Shown here: positions 7,288 through 15,908 of the stretch, piece by piece
Layout of the letters: each line of letters begins with the position of its first letter
Numbering within the stretch: position 1 is the first letter of the stretch
Assembly: GCF_000472385.1 (NCBI RefSeq)
Contig: NZ_AWZU01000003.1
Coordinates: 227,556-291,555, forward strand
Direction: 5' to 3'
Length of the DNA stretch: 64,000 nucleotides
Source of the DNA: Bradyrhizobium sp. ARR65
GTDB taxonomy: Bacteria > Pseudomonadota > Alphaproteobacteria > Rhizobiales > Xanthobacteraceae
Made by a program: the position numbers and the translations under genes
Notes under the pieces: model-generated
The model's input: the letters and a program-made list of their open reading frames with translations, nothing else
Told to the model about the DNA's origin: nothing
The model's database searches: none

Positions 7288-7584
7288 TTACCTGCGAGCG
7301 GGAGGGTTCGTGTTGCTCCAGGTGGGAACTGAGTTGGTCACGCCGACCGACGGCCAAGAGTACGATCCGATCGATGGAGCGGTGACAGTTCCAACCGAAC
7401 TCCCTGAACTCCCATAGGCTCGGGGTTGCGTCGCCGATATTCCAGATATCCCATAGGTTTCGGATTGCGCTATCGGAATAGGGTGGCGCCTGATTTGGCT
7501 GTGCTTCTTCGCTTCCGCAGCAAAGGGCGCGCCCGCCAGCCCTACAGCCACGAGCACGGCAATCACCGGTTTGATCGTCATCAT
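7288..7584 (-). CDS. small secreted hypothetical protein, 98 aa
   Basis: A 98-residue protein with a clear Sec signal peptide: basic start MMTIKP, hydrophobic core VIAVLVAVGLAGAPFA and an AEA cleavage site before KKHSQIRR. The mature part is rich in Ser, Thr, Tyr and Pro with short near-repeats (YGISGIS, YGSSGSS, APSIGSYSWPSVG) and is probably unstructured. The ATG pair at 7579-7584 was taken as start because AAAGGA lies a few bases upstream; the frame can be read from 7692 but that part has no export signal. Function unknown. Confidence 0.6.
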   Translation of the reverse strand: MMTIKPVIAVLVAVGLAGAPFAAEAKKHSQIRRHPIPIAQSETYGISGISATQPRAYGSSGSSVGTVTAPSIGSYSWPSVGVTNSVPTWSNTNPPARR

Positions 7585-7773
7585 GGTTGGTCCTTTCTCC
7601 GCCTTCAGATAGAGGACAACGCCCAATCTGCACGGCCAACGCATTCTAAAATCTTTTTGAGCGTGTATGTGATTGCGCAGCTCTGTAGGCACTTTCGCCC
7701 CACGATAAGGCAGAAGATGCCGGAGCAGGGCGCATCATTGCGCATGCGACCCACGTGGCGTTATACATCACCG

Positions 7774-8124
7774 ATGTCTCGCGATTTTCGACTTCATCGC
7801 GTTCCCGTCGACGTTCTCGATTATGAGATCGCGGAGGAGAAGGCCGCTGCGCTTGGACGGTTGGGGCGAGCGCTGGAACGAGCTCTCGCCAGGCTGCGGG
7901 AATTCGATGCCGCCCATTGTCGCTCGGACGCAACCGCGTCAGTGCAGCAGGCGCGACGCACCCTGGTGAGAGAGGCCGGCCACGCACTCTGGATGTTTGT
8001 GGTGCAGCGAGAGGCGTGTGGGCTGCGCGACAGCCGCACGGTCATGCGCGACTATCACGTGCCGGGCGAGGTGCAGCAGTGCATGGGAGCGACTCCCGCC
8101 ACATCGATGCGTACCGTAACATGA
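7774..8124 (+). CDS. DUF6665-like small helical protein
   Basis: A 116-residue soluble protein beginning MSRDFRLHRVPVDVLDYEIA. The central part is almost entirely helical (EEKAAALGRLGRALERALARLREFD, then ASVQQARRTLVREAGHALWMFVVQRE) and resembles, from memory, the DUF6665 group of short alphaproteobacterial proteins with the pattern vDVLxYEIAeEkAxALGRLGR. The frame is open further upstream, but similarity to the group starts about here. It has no neighbour on its strand within 300 bases. No function is established for the group. Confidence 0.55.
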   Translation: MSRDFRLHRVPVDVLDYEIAEEKAAALGRLGRALERALARLREFDAAHCRSDATASVQQARRTLVREAGHALWMFVVQREACGLRDSRTVMRDYHVPGEVQQCMGATPATSMRTVT

Positions 8125-8424
8125 CTCACTGAGCATCACGCCCCCATCGAGATTCAAAGGGGTCAAAACCCACGCTTGGGAGCATGCTCGGTCGCGTCCG
8201 CTATCCTCCCGATAGAACCGACGCCGCAATGGATAGTCTCACTGCCTCGATAAACCGTCGTGGTGAGAAGGCGCGAATGCGCCCGTTTCCGGACGATGCT
8301 GCGCACGCCCGGGAGAACCATGAGCCCCATATGCCGGCCTCATTCTGCGAGACGCCTGGCTCGCGCAAATTCCTCAGGGATGAGAGACAACCAGAGCGAG
8401 AGTGCGTATTAGGATACCGAATCG
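8125..8424. other. intergenic stretch without convincing genes
   Basis: Frames on both strands are open here but have biased composition and no recognisable domain. Nothing else was recognised in this stretch. Confidence 0.35.
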
Positions 8425-9000
8425 ATGAATGCATGGGCTAAAGAGAGCCAGGAAGTGCTGTGCGCTTTCCAAGAACGGATACTCAGGTCGGATTACGCCG
8501 TCTTGCGAAGGATTCCTCTAGCCATGTTTTCACTTGCTCGCCGCAGGCAAATGATGCGGCTCATTTACATTGGGGCGCTTGTCCTCTTCATCTCCTGTCT
8601 GTTCTCGCCGGCAGTTTCGATAAGCAAAGATGCGTTCAAGAATATTGATTGTGCAAATCCAGATGAAGCGCCGGGATGGTTCTTTCTCGTAATGGGACCA
8701 TTGGGGATACTTATCGGGCAGTTTGGGTGGTTCGCCAACCCGCTGATGCTTATCTCCGCGTTGCCGCTGAGGAGATCCCTCAAATCGGCATTCGCAATAC
8801 TGGCTGCGGTGCTCGCTCCTACATCGGTGGCGTTGACCTATTTACCCAATGACGTCGCTGGCAACGCCGTCTGCGGCTTTGAGTCAGGTTTCTACCTGTG
8901 GCTGACTTGCCCGGTTCTTTTGCTGCTCGCGGCCCTGCTGGGACCGGTGGGTCGGAAGGATAGAATGCAACACGAACGCTCCCGAAAACCCACGTCCTAA
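8425..9000 (+). CDS. hypothetical multi-pass membrane protein
   Basis: Up to 191 residues with four likely transmembrane helices: LIYIGALVLFISCLFSPAV, WFFLVMGPLGILIGQFGWF, SAFAILAAVLAPTSVALTYL and LWLTCPVLLLLAALLGPV. The loop after helix 1 contains Cys (KNIDCANPDEAP) and another Cys precedes helix 4. The start is uncertain: ATG codons at 8425, 8524 and 8548/8551 are possible, and only the last 150 residues have membrane-protein character. No family recognised. The gene stands alone. Confidence 0.5.
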   Translation: MNAWAKESQEVLCAFQERILRSDYAVLRRIPLAMFSLARRRQMMRLIYIGALVLFISCLFSPAVSISKDAFKNIDCANPDEAPGWFFLVMGPLGILIGQFGWFANPLMLISALPLRRSLKSAFAILAAVLAPTSVALTYLPNDVAGNAVCGFESGFYLWLTCPVLLLLAALLGPVGRKDRMQHERSRKPTS

Positions 9001-9240
9001 ACGGCCGACCGCAGGTTTGCCCGCGTTGTTCCGATTTGCGCCGGCCGATGCCTGGTGTTCCGCCGAGAGCCGACTGCCGGCGCCTTCCAAATGCGATCGG
9101 AGCAACAGAGTCGCCCGCCGGACGGATCGATGCAATTTGTCGGCTCTGGCCTGTTCGCAAACGCTTCGTGGTTCGAAATCGCCTGCGCGCAAAAACCAAT
9201 TTCGCGAGCCATTTCAAGCCGATTTGGGTCGTCCAGTCGT

Positions 9241-9664
9241 TAGCGCGAAAATATTTCTCTTTCGTTTTTTCAGAAATTGATGCTTCATTGCGTCATCCCG
9301 CCTCGGTTGCGGAGCAAGGGGCGTATCGCGATCGTCACGACACGCGAGGCGGGATGCGGTGGACGCGACGGTGCCGAGAGACGAGCGGCATTCTTTCGCG
9401 GACGGCGAAGTCGTGTGGTCCTGGCGCGCCCATGCAGGCGCCAAGTTCGTGCTTGATGCACGGATGACGGTGGCAAACGCTGGTTCACCGGGGAGAGCTC
9501 GAAGTAAGCCGTAAACCACTCGCGCAGGAAAGGCCGGAAGTGTCTCCGCCTGTACCTGTGGTCAACGCGCTCCTCGCGCAATTCGTTGCGCGGGGGCCCC
9601 GGGTGCAGCGGCCACCCGGCCTTTCCTGCGCCCTCTGCTTACGATGGAGGGGCTACAAGATGCA
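9241..9664. repeat. hairpin-rich intergenic element, probably dispersed
   Basis: This non-coding stretch contains several perfect inverted repeats: CATCCCGCCTCG (9294-9305) with CGAGGCGGGATG (9345-9356); CGCGCAA-TTCG-TTGCGCG (9575-9592); and CCGGGTG (9599-9605) with CACCCGG (9613-9619). From memory, translated pieces of this sequence recur as over-predicted short proteins in many Bradyrhizobium genomes, which would make it a dispersed repeat. Whether it is transcribed as a structured RNA cannot be told. Boundaries are approximate. Confidence 0.55.
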
Positions 9665-9728
9665 AAACTCGGACGCATCGCGCCGCGAGGATATGGATTC
9701 ACGTGTGCGGGCACCGTCGAGAGTCTCA

Positions 9729-9767
9729 GGTGCGCAATTGCGCACCATAGTTCGCCTCTTCGAGGCG
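9729..9767. repeat. REP-like pair of palindromes
   Basis: GGTGCGCAATTGCGCACC (9729-9746) is a perfect 18-base palindrome. CGCCTC-TTC-GAGGCG (9753-9767) follows directly. The pair lies just past the stop of the HAD hydrolase gene (minus strand) and has the look of a repetitive extragenic palindromic unit. Confidence 0.7.
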
Positions 9768-9795
9768 CCCCGGAATGACCGAACAGAGGGCCGCC

Positions 9796-10425
9796 TCAAA
9801 TCCCCAGCGCGGCAAGCGCCTCGGCGATATCGGCAGTTGATTTCACATGCACCGCATGGATCCCCACCGCTCGTGCGCCCTCGATGTTCTCGGCGAGATC
9901 GTCGAAGAACACGATGCGCGAGGCGGGCACGCCGATTGCGTTGATCACGTGCTGGTAGGCGGCGGCATCCGGCTTGCGCAGGCCAATGCTAGACGAGAAA
10001 AACACCTCGCGGAAATGCGCCAGGACGTCGGCATAGACGCTCGGAAAATGCGCGACATGCGCCGCATTGGTGTTGGAGAACGCATAGAGCGGCAGATGCT
10101 TGGCGGCGCGCGCGAGCAGGGCGTCGATGTCAGGCATTTCGCCGGCGAAGATGGCGTTCCAGCCCTCCAGAAACTGGTCATCGGAAAGAGGAATGCCGAG
10201 CGAAGCACGCAGGCTCTCGAAATAGGCGGCATCACTGATCTTGCCGACCTCGTGATGGCGATAGGCGTCGTCGCGCACGAAGCGCGCGGCGATGTCGGCC
10301 GGCGTGCAGCCGGCGTGGCCGGCCCAACAGGCCAGCGCCTTCTCGAAATCGATGTTGATCACGACGCGGCCGAGATCGAATAGGAGCGCGTCGGCCGCGC
10401 CAGGCGAGAGGAGGGCGGAGGTCAT
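9796..10425 (-). CDS. HAD-superfamily phosphatase (YihX-like)
   Basis: A 209-residue HAD-IA hydrolase. Motif I is LFDLGRVV, with the nucleophile Asp17 followed by L-G in place of the usual second Asp, as in YihX-type sugar phosphatases (DLGNV). A helical cap (residues about 25-95) follows, then motif II AFSNTN, the motif III Lys in LRKPD and motif IV VFFDDLAEN. Family members hydrolyse small phosphate esters such as glucose-1-phosphate; the substrate here is not predictable. It starts 45 bases downstream of the alpha-hydroxyacid oxidase stop on the same strand, so the two may be co-transcribed. Confidence 0.9.
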   Translation of the reverse strand: MTSALLSPGAADALLFDLGRVVINIDFEKALACWAGHAGCTPADIAARFVRDDAYRHHEVGKISDAAYFESLRASLGIPLSDDQFLEGWNAIFAGEMPDIDALLARAAKHLPLYAFSNTNAAHVAHFPSVYADVLAHFREVFFSSSIGLRKPDAAAYQHVINAIGVPASRIVFFDDLAENIEGARAVGIHAVHVKSTADIAEALAALGI

Positions 10426-10470
10426 GATGTCGTCTGAGGCTGCCAGTTGAGAATGCTCCGCCCCTATAGC

Positions 10471-11607
10471 TCAGTACCGATACGGTTCGATGTCGAGCAA
10501 AGGGAATGCGCTGAACACGCTCGGCGCGTTGGTGGCGGTTGCCGGATAGACATAGGATTTGTTGAGCTCGGCGAAAGAGGTGACGCCGAGCAGCCCGAGG
10601 GTGCGGATCACTTCGTCTTCCAAGAGTTCCAGCATGCGCAGCACTCCGGTCTCGCCGGCCGCAGCCAGCGCCCAGCATTGCAGGCGGCCGATTCCGATGA
10701 TGTCGGCGCCCAGCGCGATCGCCTTCACCACGTCGGAGCCGCGGCAGAAGCCGCCGTCGACCATGATCTTGGCCCGGCCTTTCACGGCATCGACGATCTC
10801 GGGCAGCACATGCATCGCGCCGCGCCCATGATCAAGCTGTCGTCCACCATGATTGGAAACGTAGATCCAGTCGACGCCGTGATCGAGCGCGATGGCGGTG
10901 TCTTCTGCGGTGGCGATGCCCTTGATGATCAGCGGAATCTTGTACTTGTCCTTGATCAGCTTGACCGTGCGCCAGCTCAGCGACTTCTGATAGTCGCCGC
11001 CCGTCGCCCGCAGGCGGCTTTCGCGGACGTAGCGCTTGGCGATGTCGCGTTCGCGCCGGCTGTAATGGGCGGTGTCGACGGTCAGGCAGAACGCGGTGTA
11101 ACCGTTCGCAATCGCCCGGCTCACGCAGTCTTCGACAAAGGCATCATCGCCGCGCACATAGAGCTGATAGATGCGCAGTGCGTCGGGCGCGGCTTCGGCG
11201 ACCTTCTCGAGCCCAGGCTCGGAAACCGAGCTCAGCATATGGGCGGCGCCGAATTTGCCGACCGCGCGCGTCACCGCGGCCGCCGCCGCGACCGGCTCGA
11301 AAATCTCCAGCGCACCGACCGGTGCCATCATGACCGGCAGGCGCAGCTTGCGGCCAAATCGTTCGACGGACGGGTCTACTTTGGAAACATCGCGCAGCAC
11401 GCGCGGCCGGAACGCGATCTCGTCCAGCGCCATACGGTTGCGGCGCATCGTGGTTTCTGTCTCCGCGGCCCCGACGATGTAATCCCAGGCGTTCTGGTTG
11501 AGGTTGGCGCGCGCCTTGCGGACGAACTCATGCAGGTTCTGGAAGGGTTCGTTGCTGGCGCCAAGCTCGACGTTCCGGTTTGGCCGGATCGGGGTCGCGT
11601 CGTTCAT
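10471..11607 (-). CDS. FMN-dependent alpha-hydroxyacid oxidase/dehydrogenase
   Basis: A 378-residue member of the lactate dehydrogenase / glycolate oxidase / mandelate dehydrogenase family, which oxidises 2-hydroxy acids to 2-oxo acids with FMN. The TIM barrel carries the FMN-binding PVMMAPVGA (91-99), the QLY segment (148-150), Lys229 in IIKGI, and the active-site His253 and Arg256 in SNHGGRQLD, then DGGFCRGSDVVKA and GRLQCW. There is no membrane-targeting insertion as in E. coli LldD-like dehydrogenases, so it may be soluble. It is divergent from an old-yellow-enzyme gene across 167 bases and precedes the HAD phosphatase gene. Substrate unknown. Confidence 0.9.
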   Translation of the reverse strand: MNDATPIRPNRNVELGASNEPFQNLHEFVRKARANLNQNAWDYIVGAAETETTMRRNRMALDEIAFRPRVLRDVSKVDPSVERFGRKLRLPVMMAPVGALEIFEPVAAAAAVTRAVGKFGAAHMLSSVSEPGLEKVAEAAPDALRIYQLYVRGDDAFVEDCVSRAIANGYTAFCLTVDTAHYSRRERDIAKRYVRESRLRATGGDYQKSLSWRTVKLIKDKYKIPLIIKGIATAEDTAIALDHGVDWIYVSNHGGRQLDHGRGAMHVLPEIVDAVKGRAKIMVDGGFCRGSDVVKAIALGADIIGIGRLQCWALAAAGETGVLRMLELLEDEVIRTLGLLGVTSFAELNKSYVYPATATNAPSVFSAFPLLDIEPYRY

Positions 11608-11774
11608 GAAAGTCCTCCCGGGAATGTGATGCTTGTTTGGACCTTTCGGGTATCGCTTCCGAGGGCTTCATGCCATCCCAAAATTGCATGGCTTGCTCGC
11701 AAAGCCGGACGTAGGTTGTGCAGGTAGACGCGAACAAGAGTTTAGGGTTTGAGGAAACCAGCAAGGACATCACC

Positions 11775-12938
11775 ATGATCGGGCCGCTCCTGTTTACGCC
11801 GCTGTCGCTTCGCGACGTGAGCTTACGCAACCGGGTGGTGGTGCCGCCGATGCATCAATATTCCGCGGTGAATGGTTTTCCGACCGACTGGCACCTGATG
11901 AATGCCGGCAAATTCGCCGCCGGCGGCGCCGGTCTGGTGATCGTGGAATCGACCAAGGTCGAGCGGCGGGGCTGCGGCACCATCGGCGACCTCGGCATCT
12001 GGGATGATACGTTCATCGAGCCGCTGCGGCGGCTGGTGAATTTCATCAAGCAACAGAACGCGGTGCCCGGGATCCAGCTCGGCCACTCCGGCCGCAAGGC
12101 GCGCGCTTACCGCCCCTGGGAAGGCGGGGGTCCGTTGCCGCGCACGCCGCAGATCGAGGATTGGGAGGCGTGGACACCGGTCGCGCCCAGCGCGATTGCC
12201 CACAGCGAGAAATGGCCGGTGCCCAAGGCGCTGGAGCGAGCGGAGGTGAAGGAGCTCGTGCAGGCCTGGGGCGAGGCGGCGCGCCGCGCGCAAGAGGCCG
12301 GGTTCGAGGTGCTGGAACTGCATGGCGCCCACGGCTACCTGGTCCATGAGTTTCTGTCCGAGCGTTCCAACCAGCGCGGCGACGAATATGGCGGCTCGGA
12401 AGCGAATCGGATGCGCTTCCTGATTGAGGTAACGGAAGCCGTCCGTGCGCATTGGCCTGCCAGCAAGCCCTTGTTCGTGCGGTTGTCCGTGGAGGACCAC
12501 GCCGGCTGGGGTCCGGAGCAGAGCGTCCGGCTCGCCAGGATTCTCAAAACCAAGGGAGTCGACGTGATCGACTGCTCCTCCGGCGGAATCACCGACCTTG
12601 CGCCGATTTTGGGGAGCGAGATCAAATACAACTACCAGGTGCCGCTGGCGGACCATGTCCGGCGCCAGGCGGATATCATGACCATGGCGGTCGGCCTCAT
12701 CATACATGGTGATCAGGCCGAGCAAATCTTACAGAATGGACAAGCGGATTTGATCGCCATTGGCCGCGAAATCCTGAATAATCCCAATTGGCCGATGGAC
12801 GCTGCCTTGAAATTAGGCGCGGATGGCGCGTTCCGAAATGTACCGCCGCAGTTTGGCTATTGGCTTTCGACCCGCGCCAAGCGCGGTTTTGGTACGAAAC
12901 CGTCGACCTGGCAGGTCGGATTGGCCAGTCGGCCTTGA
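11775..12938 (+). CDS. old-yellow-enzyme family NADH:flavin oxidoreductase
   Basis: A 387-residue FMN TIM-barrel enzyme, closest in layout to the YqjM/xenobiotic reductase group that reduces activated C=C bonds. The ATG at 11775 was chosen since AAGGA lies seven bases upstream; an upstream GTG would add 19 residues. Visible motifs are RNRVVVPPM (18-26), QLGHSGRKA (101-109), ELHGAHGYLVHEFLS with the substrate-binding pair His183/His186, and IAIGREILNNP near the end. YqjM-type enzymes have a redox-tuning Cys after PPM; here that place is His27. Divergent to the hydroxyacid oxidase. Confidence 0.88.
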   Translation: MIGPLLFTPLSLRDVSLRNRVVVPPMHQYSAVNGFPTDWHLMNAGKFAAGGAGLVIVESTKVERRGCGTIGDLGIWDDTFIEPLRRLVNFIKQQNAVPGIQLGHSGRKARAYRPWEGGGPLPRTPQIEDWEAWTPVAPSAIAHSEKWPVPKALERAEVKELVQAWGEAARRAQEAGFEVLELHGAHGYLVHEFLSERSNQRGDEYGGSEANRMRFLIEVTEAVRAHWPASKPLFVRLSVEDHAGWGPEQSVRLARILKTKGVDVIDCSSGGITDLAPILGSEIKYNYQVPLADHVRRQADIMTMAVGLIIHGDQAEQILQNGQADLIAIGREILNNPNWPMDAALKLGADGAFRNVPPQFGYWLSTRAKRGFGTKPSTWQVGLASRP

Positions 12939-13035
12939 AGAAACCAGAAAGGTATTGTGAGCTTAGCGCTTCAATCATACCTGACCGGGTCAGGCGGGCG
13001 CGAAATCACCAACAGCGCGGAAGGCAGCGGCAGCG

Positions 13036-14367
13036 ATGCGAAAGAATTGGCTCTTTGTAATGGGTTCCCTGACAGGTGCTTGCCTGACCCTTCTGGTGAC
13101 CGGGCCGCAAAGCTCGCACCTGATCGCCAGAGCCACCGCCGCGGGCGCTGACACCTATTCGCAGCTCAATCTGTTCGGCGAGGTCTTCGAGCGCGTTAAG
13201 GCCGACTATGTCGAGAAGCCCGACGACTCCAAGCTGATCGAGGGCGCGATCAACGGCATGGTCACCTCGCTTGATCCGCATTCGCGCTACATGAACGACA
13301 AGGCCTGGCGCGAAATGCAGGAGACCACGTCGGGTGAGTTCGGCGGCCTCGGCATCGAGGTCACCATGGAGGATGGTCTGGTCAAGGTGGTTGCGCCGAT
13401 CGACGACACGCCGGCCGCGAAGGCCGGCATCATGTCGGGCGATCTGATCACTCAGATCGACGGTGAGGCGGTGCAGGGCCTGACCCTCGAGCAGGCCGTC
13501 AACAAGATGAAGGGCGCGGCCGATACCAAGACCAAGCTCACCATTGTCCGCAAAGGCAAGGATCAGCCATTCGACGTGTCGATCACCCGTGAGATCATTC
13601 GGGTGAAGCCGGTGCGCTATCACACCGAGGGTGGCGACATCGGCTACATTCGCGTCACCTCATTCAACGAGCAGACCACCGACGGCCTGCACAAGGCGAT
13701 CTCCGATATCGAAAAGCAGATCCCGCAGGAGAAGCTCGCCGGCTTTGTGGTGGACCTGCGGAACAATCCGGGCGGCCTGCTCGATCAGGCGGTCTCGGTG
13801 TCGGGCTCGTTCCTGCCGCGAGGCGAAGTGGTTTCGACCCGTGGCCGTAACCCGGAAGAAACCCAGCGCTTCACCGCGCGCGGCGGCGATCTCACCAAAG
13901 GCAAGCCGGTGGTGGTGTTGATCAACGGCGGCTCGGCTTCGGCGTCGGAAATCGTCGCCGGCGCGCTGCACGACCACAAGCGCGCGACCCTTATCGGTAC
14001 GCGTTCCTTCGGCAAGGGCTCGGTGCAGACCATCATTCCGCTCGGCGCCGGTAATGGCGCGCTGGCGCTGACCACCGCGCGCTACTTCACGCCGTCGGGC
14101 CACTCGATCCAGGCCCAGGGCATCACGCCCGACATCGAAATTCTGCAGGACGTGCCGGATGATCTGAAGGGCCGCGCGGACACCAAGGGCGAAGCTTCGA
14201 TGCGCGGGCACCTGTCGGCCGAAGGCAAGGAGCAGGCCGGCTCGCAGTCCTACGTGCCGCCGGATGAGAAGGACGACAAGGCCCTGCATGCCGCCTACAA
14301 CCTGTTGCGCGGCACCACCGTCAACGCAGGCGTGCCGCTGGCGCCAAAGCAGGCGGTGCCGAACTGA
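13036..14367 (+). CDS. ctpA: carboxyl-terminal processing protease (S41, CtpA)
   Basis: A 443-residue periplasmic serine protease of family S41A that trims or degrades proteins from their C-termini. It has an N-terminal signal peptide (LFVMGSLTGACLTLLVTG), a cap region, a PDZ domain (about 100-185, GLGIEVTMEDGLVKVVAPI) and the protease core. The catalytic dyad is formed by the Ser of GSASASE (299-305) and Lys327 of SFGKGS. The low-complexity C-terminus ends in PKQAVPN. A GGAAGG stretch precedes the ATG. In several alphaproteobacteria ctpA lies near rlmH; here it stands alone in an accessory block, so it may be a second copy. Confidence 0.93.
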   Translation: MRKNWLFVMGSLTGACLTLLVTGPQSSHLIARATAAGADTYSQLNLFGEVFERVKADYVEKPDDSKLIEGAINGMVTSLDPHSRYMNDKAWREMQETTSGEFGGLGIEVTMEDGLVKVVAPIDDTPAAKAGIMSGDLITQIDGEAVQGLTLEQAVNKMKGAADTKTKLTIVRKGKDQPFDVSITREIIRVKPVRYHTEGGDIGYIRVTSFNEQTTDGLHKAISDIEKQIPQEKLAGFVVDLRNNPGGLLDQAVSVSGSFLPRGEVVSTRGRNPEETQRFTARGGDLTKGKPVVVLINGGSASASEIVAGALHDHKRATLIGTRSFGKGSVQTIIPLGAGNGALALTTARYFTPSGHSIQAQGITPDIEILQDVPDDLKGRADTKGEASMRGHLSAEGKEQAGSQSYVPPDEKDDKALHAAYNLLRGTTVNAGVPLAPKQAVPN

Positions 14368-14564
14368 TCCGGCAGGCGTGAACGGAATCTGCTAGAGCAG
14401 GGCGGCCTTGGGCCGCCCTTGCCATGCGACCGCGGCGATGACGATCGGGAAATTCGTGAGCGCGCGCGAGGCGGCCAGCCGCACCTGTCCGTCGACACCG
14501 ATATGGAGGCGCCGTTAGCAATTGGAGTTAATTCGCAGTAAACATCGCGCTACGACCTTGCACC

Positions 14565-15824
14565 TCACTGTTGGACGAGCGGCTTTGCCCTGCGCTCCGC
14601 CGACCTTGAGGTGAGAGCCACGATGGCGGCGGCAACGATGTTGGTCGCGGCGCTCGCGATGATGGGCAGCTCGTAACTGTGGCTGAGGTCGAACGCGAAT
14701 CCGGCCGCACTTGGGCCGATCAAGGTGCCGAACGCGACGCTCGTATAGAGCACGCCGATGATGCCGCTGACATTGCGGCCGCCGAAATAATCCATCACGA
14801 CGGCGGGGAGCACGGCGACCCATCCACCGTAAAACACGCCATAGACGAATGCGAAAGCTGCCAACGCCCCAACATCGCTTGATGCGGCCCAAATCACCAA
14901 GGCCACGGCCATGCCAGTGAACATCAGCAGCAGCGACCGTTCGCGACCCATCCGGTCGGCGAGGCCGCCGAGCAGGAAGCGCCCGGCGGTGCTCCCGACG
15001 CCGATTACGCTCAGCAGCAATGCCGCCGACGAAGCCGTAATTCCGTGATCGCGCGCAAACGGCACGAGGTGGACAAACGGAACGAATACGCCGAACGAGC
15101 AGATCAGGCAGGCCGCGTAGAGACTGACAAAGCGAGGCGAGCGGATCGCCTCGCCAACGGCGGCGCCAGCGGCCGGCGAGCGCTCCGCCTGCATCGGCAA
15201 ATCATCGCCGTCAGGGTGGAGGCCGCGGCGTTGCGGATCGTTCTCGAGCAACAGCGCCATTGCGCTACCGAGCACGAGCGCCAACAGGCCGAGCGCAAGA
15301 TAGGCGCCGCGCCAGCCGATGCCTGCGATCAACAGCGAGGCAAGCGGCGGCATCGCAAGCGTGCCGACACCGATTCCGCTCACCGCGAGGCCTGAGGCGA
15401 AGCCGCGACGCCGAACGAACCAGCGCTGCACAGCGCCGATTGCCGGCACATAGGCGCAGCCAACCCCAAGTCCGACGCCGAGCCCGTAGGCGGCGTAGAC
15501 CTCCGCAAGACTTTGCGCCGCGCTTGCGAGCGCAAGCCCGAGGCCGATCAGAACCATGCCCGCAATCGCTAGCGGGCGCGAGCCGAAGCGATCGGCCAGT
15601 GGCCCGCTCACAATGCCGAGCCCGAAATAAAGAAAACCGGCGAGCGAGAACACCAGCGATACCGAGCCGCGGGAGGCGCCGAAGTCGTGCTCGAGCTGTT
15701 CGAGAAAAGCGCTGAATGTGTAGGCGCAACCGAAGCCGATGAAGGTGACGGCAAACGCGGCTGCAACGACGAACCAGCCGTAAAAGATACGGGGTCGGAA
15801 CCACGCTGCCCGTTCCAGCATCAC
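14565..15824 (-). CDS. MFS transporter, monocarboxylate/oxalate-formate type
   Basis: A 419-residue protein with twelve predicted transmembrane helices. The N-terminal half has GFGCAYTFSAFLEQLEHDFGASRGSVSLVFSLAGFLYF and the helix 2-3 loop motif GPLADRFGSRPL; the second half repeats it as GGLADRMGRERSL. This is the pattern of the monocarboxylate/oxalate:formate antiporter subgroup, so uptake or exchange of a small organic acid is plausible. The start is 84 bases from the divergent CGNR-type regulator, and two operator-like repeats lie between them, so regulation by that neighbour is likely. Substrate unknown. Confidence 0.88.
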   Translation of the reverse strand: MMLERAAWFRPRIFYGWFVVAAAFAVTFIGFGCAYTFSAFLEQLEHDFGASRGSVSLVFSLAGFLYFGLGIVSGPLADRFGSRPLAIAGMVLIGLGLALASAAQSLAEVYAAYGLGVGLGVGCAYVPAIGAVQRWFVRRRGFASGLAVSGIGVGTLAMPPLASLLIAGIGWRGAYLALGLLALVLGSAMALLLENDPQRRGLHPDGDDLPMQAERSPAAGAAVGEAIRSPRFVSLYAACLICSFGVFVPFVHLVPFARDHGITASSAALLLSVIGVGSTAGRFLLGGLADRMGRERSLLLMFTGMAVALVIWAASSDVGALAAFAFVYGVFYGGWVAVLPAVVMDYFGGRNVSGIIGVLYTSVAFGTLIGPSAAGFAFDLSHSYELPIIASAATNIVAAAIVALTSRSAERRAKPLVQQ

Positions 15825-15844
15825 AGCCTCCCTTCCTGATAGAC

Positions 15845-15907
15845 ACCAGCAAACGTATTATACTGGTGTTGGTTGCGTAAACCAGCAAAAATGTTTTAAT
15901 GGTGTTG
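15845..15907. promoter_or_regulatory. two direct 27-bp repeats, candidate operators of the MFS/CGNR pair
   Basis: Two 27-base units start at 15845 and 15881, 36 bases apart. Both begin ACCAGCAAA and end TGGTGTTG, with A+T-rich middles, and each is an imperfect dyad (ACCAG ... CTGGT in copy 1, ACCAG ... ATGGT in copy 2). They fill the gap between the divergent start codons. This is the expected position for binding sites of the adjacent CGNR regulator. Confidence 0.7.
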
Positions 15908-15908
15908 A

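Noticed and set aside
8184..8441. An 85-codon plus-strand frame before the membrane-protein gene
   Set aside because: Charged, low in hydrophobic residues, no ribosome-binding site and no recognisable family; the antisense frame is equally open.
10457..10475. tRNA-like string CCCCTATAGCTCAGTA
   Set aside because: It resembles the D-arm of tRNAs, but no acceptor stem, anticodon arm or T-arm can be built around it, and it runs into the end of the hydroxyacid oxidase gene.
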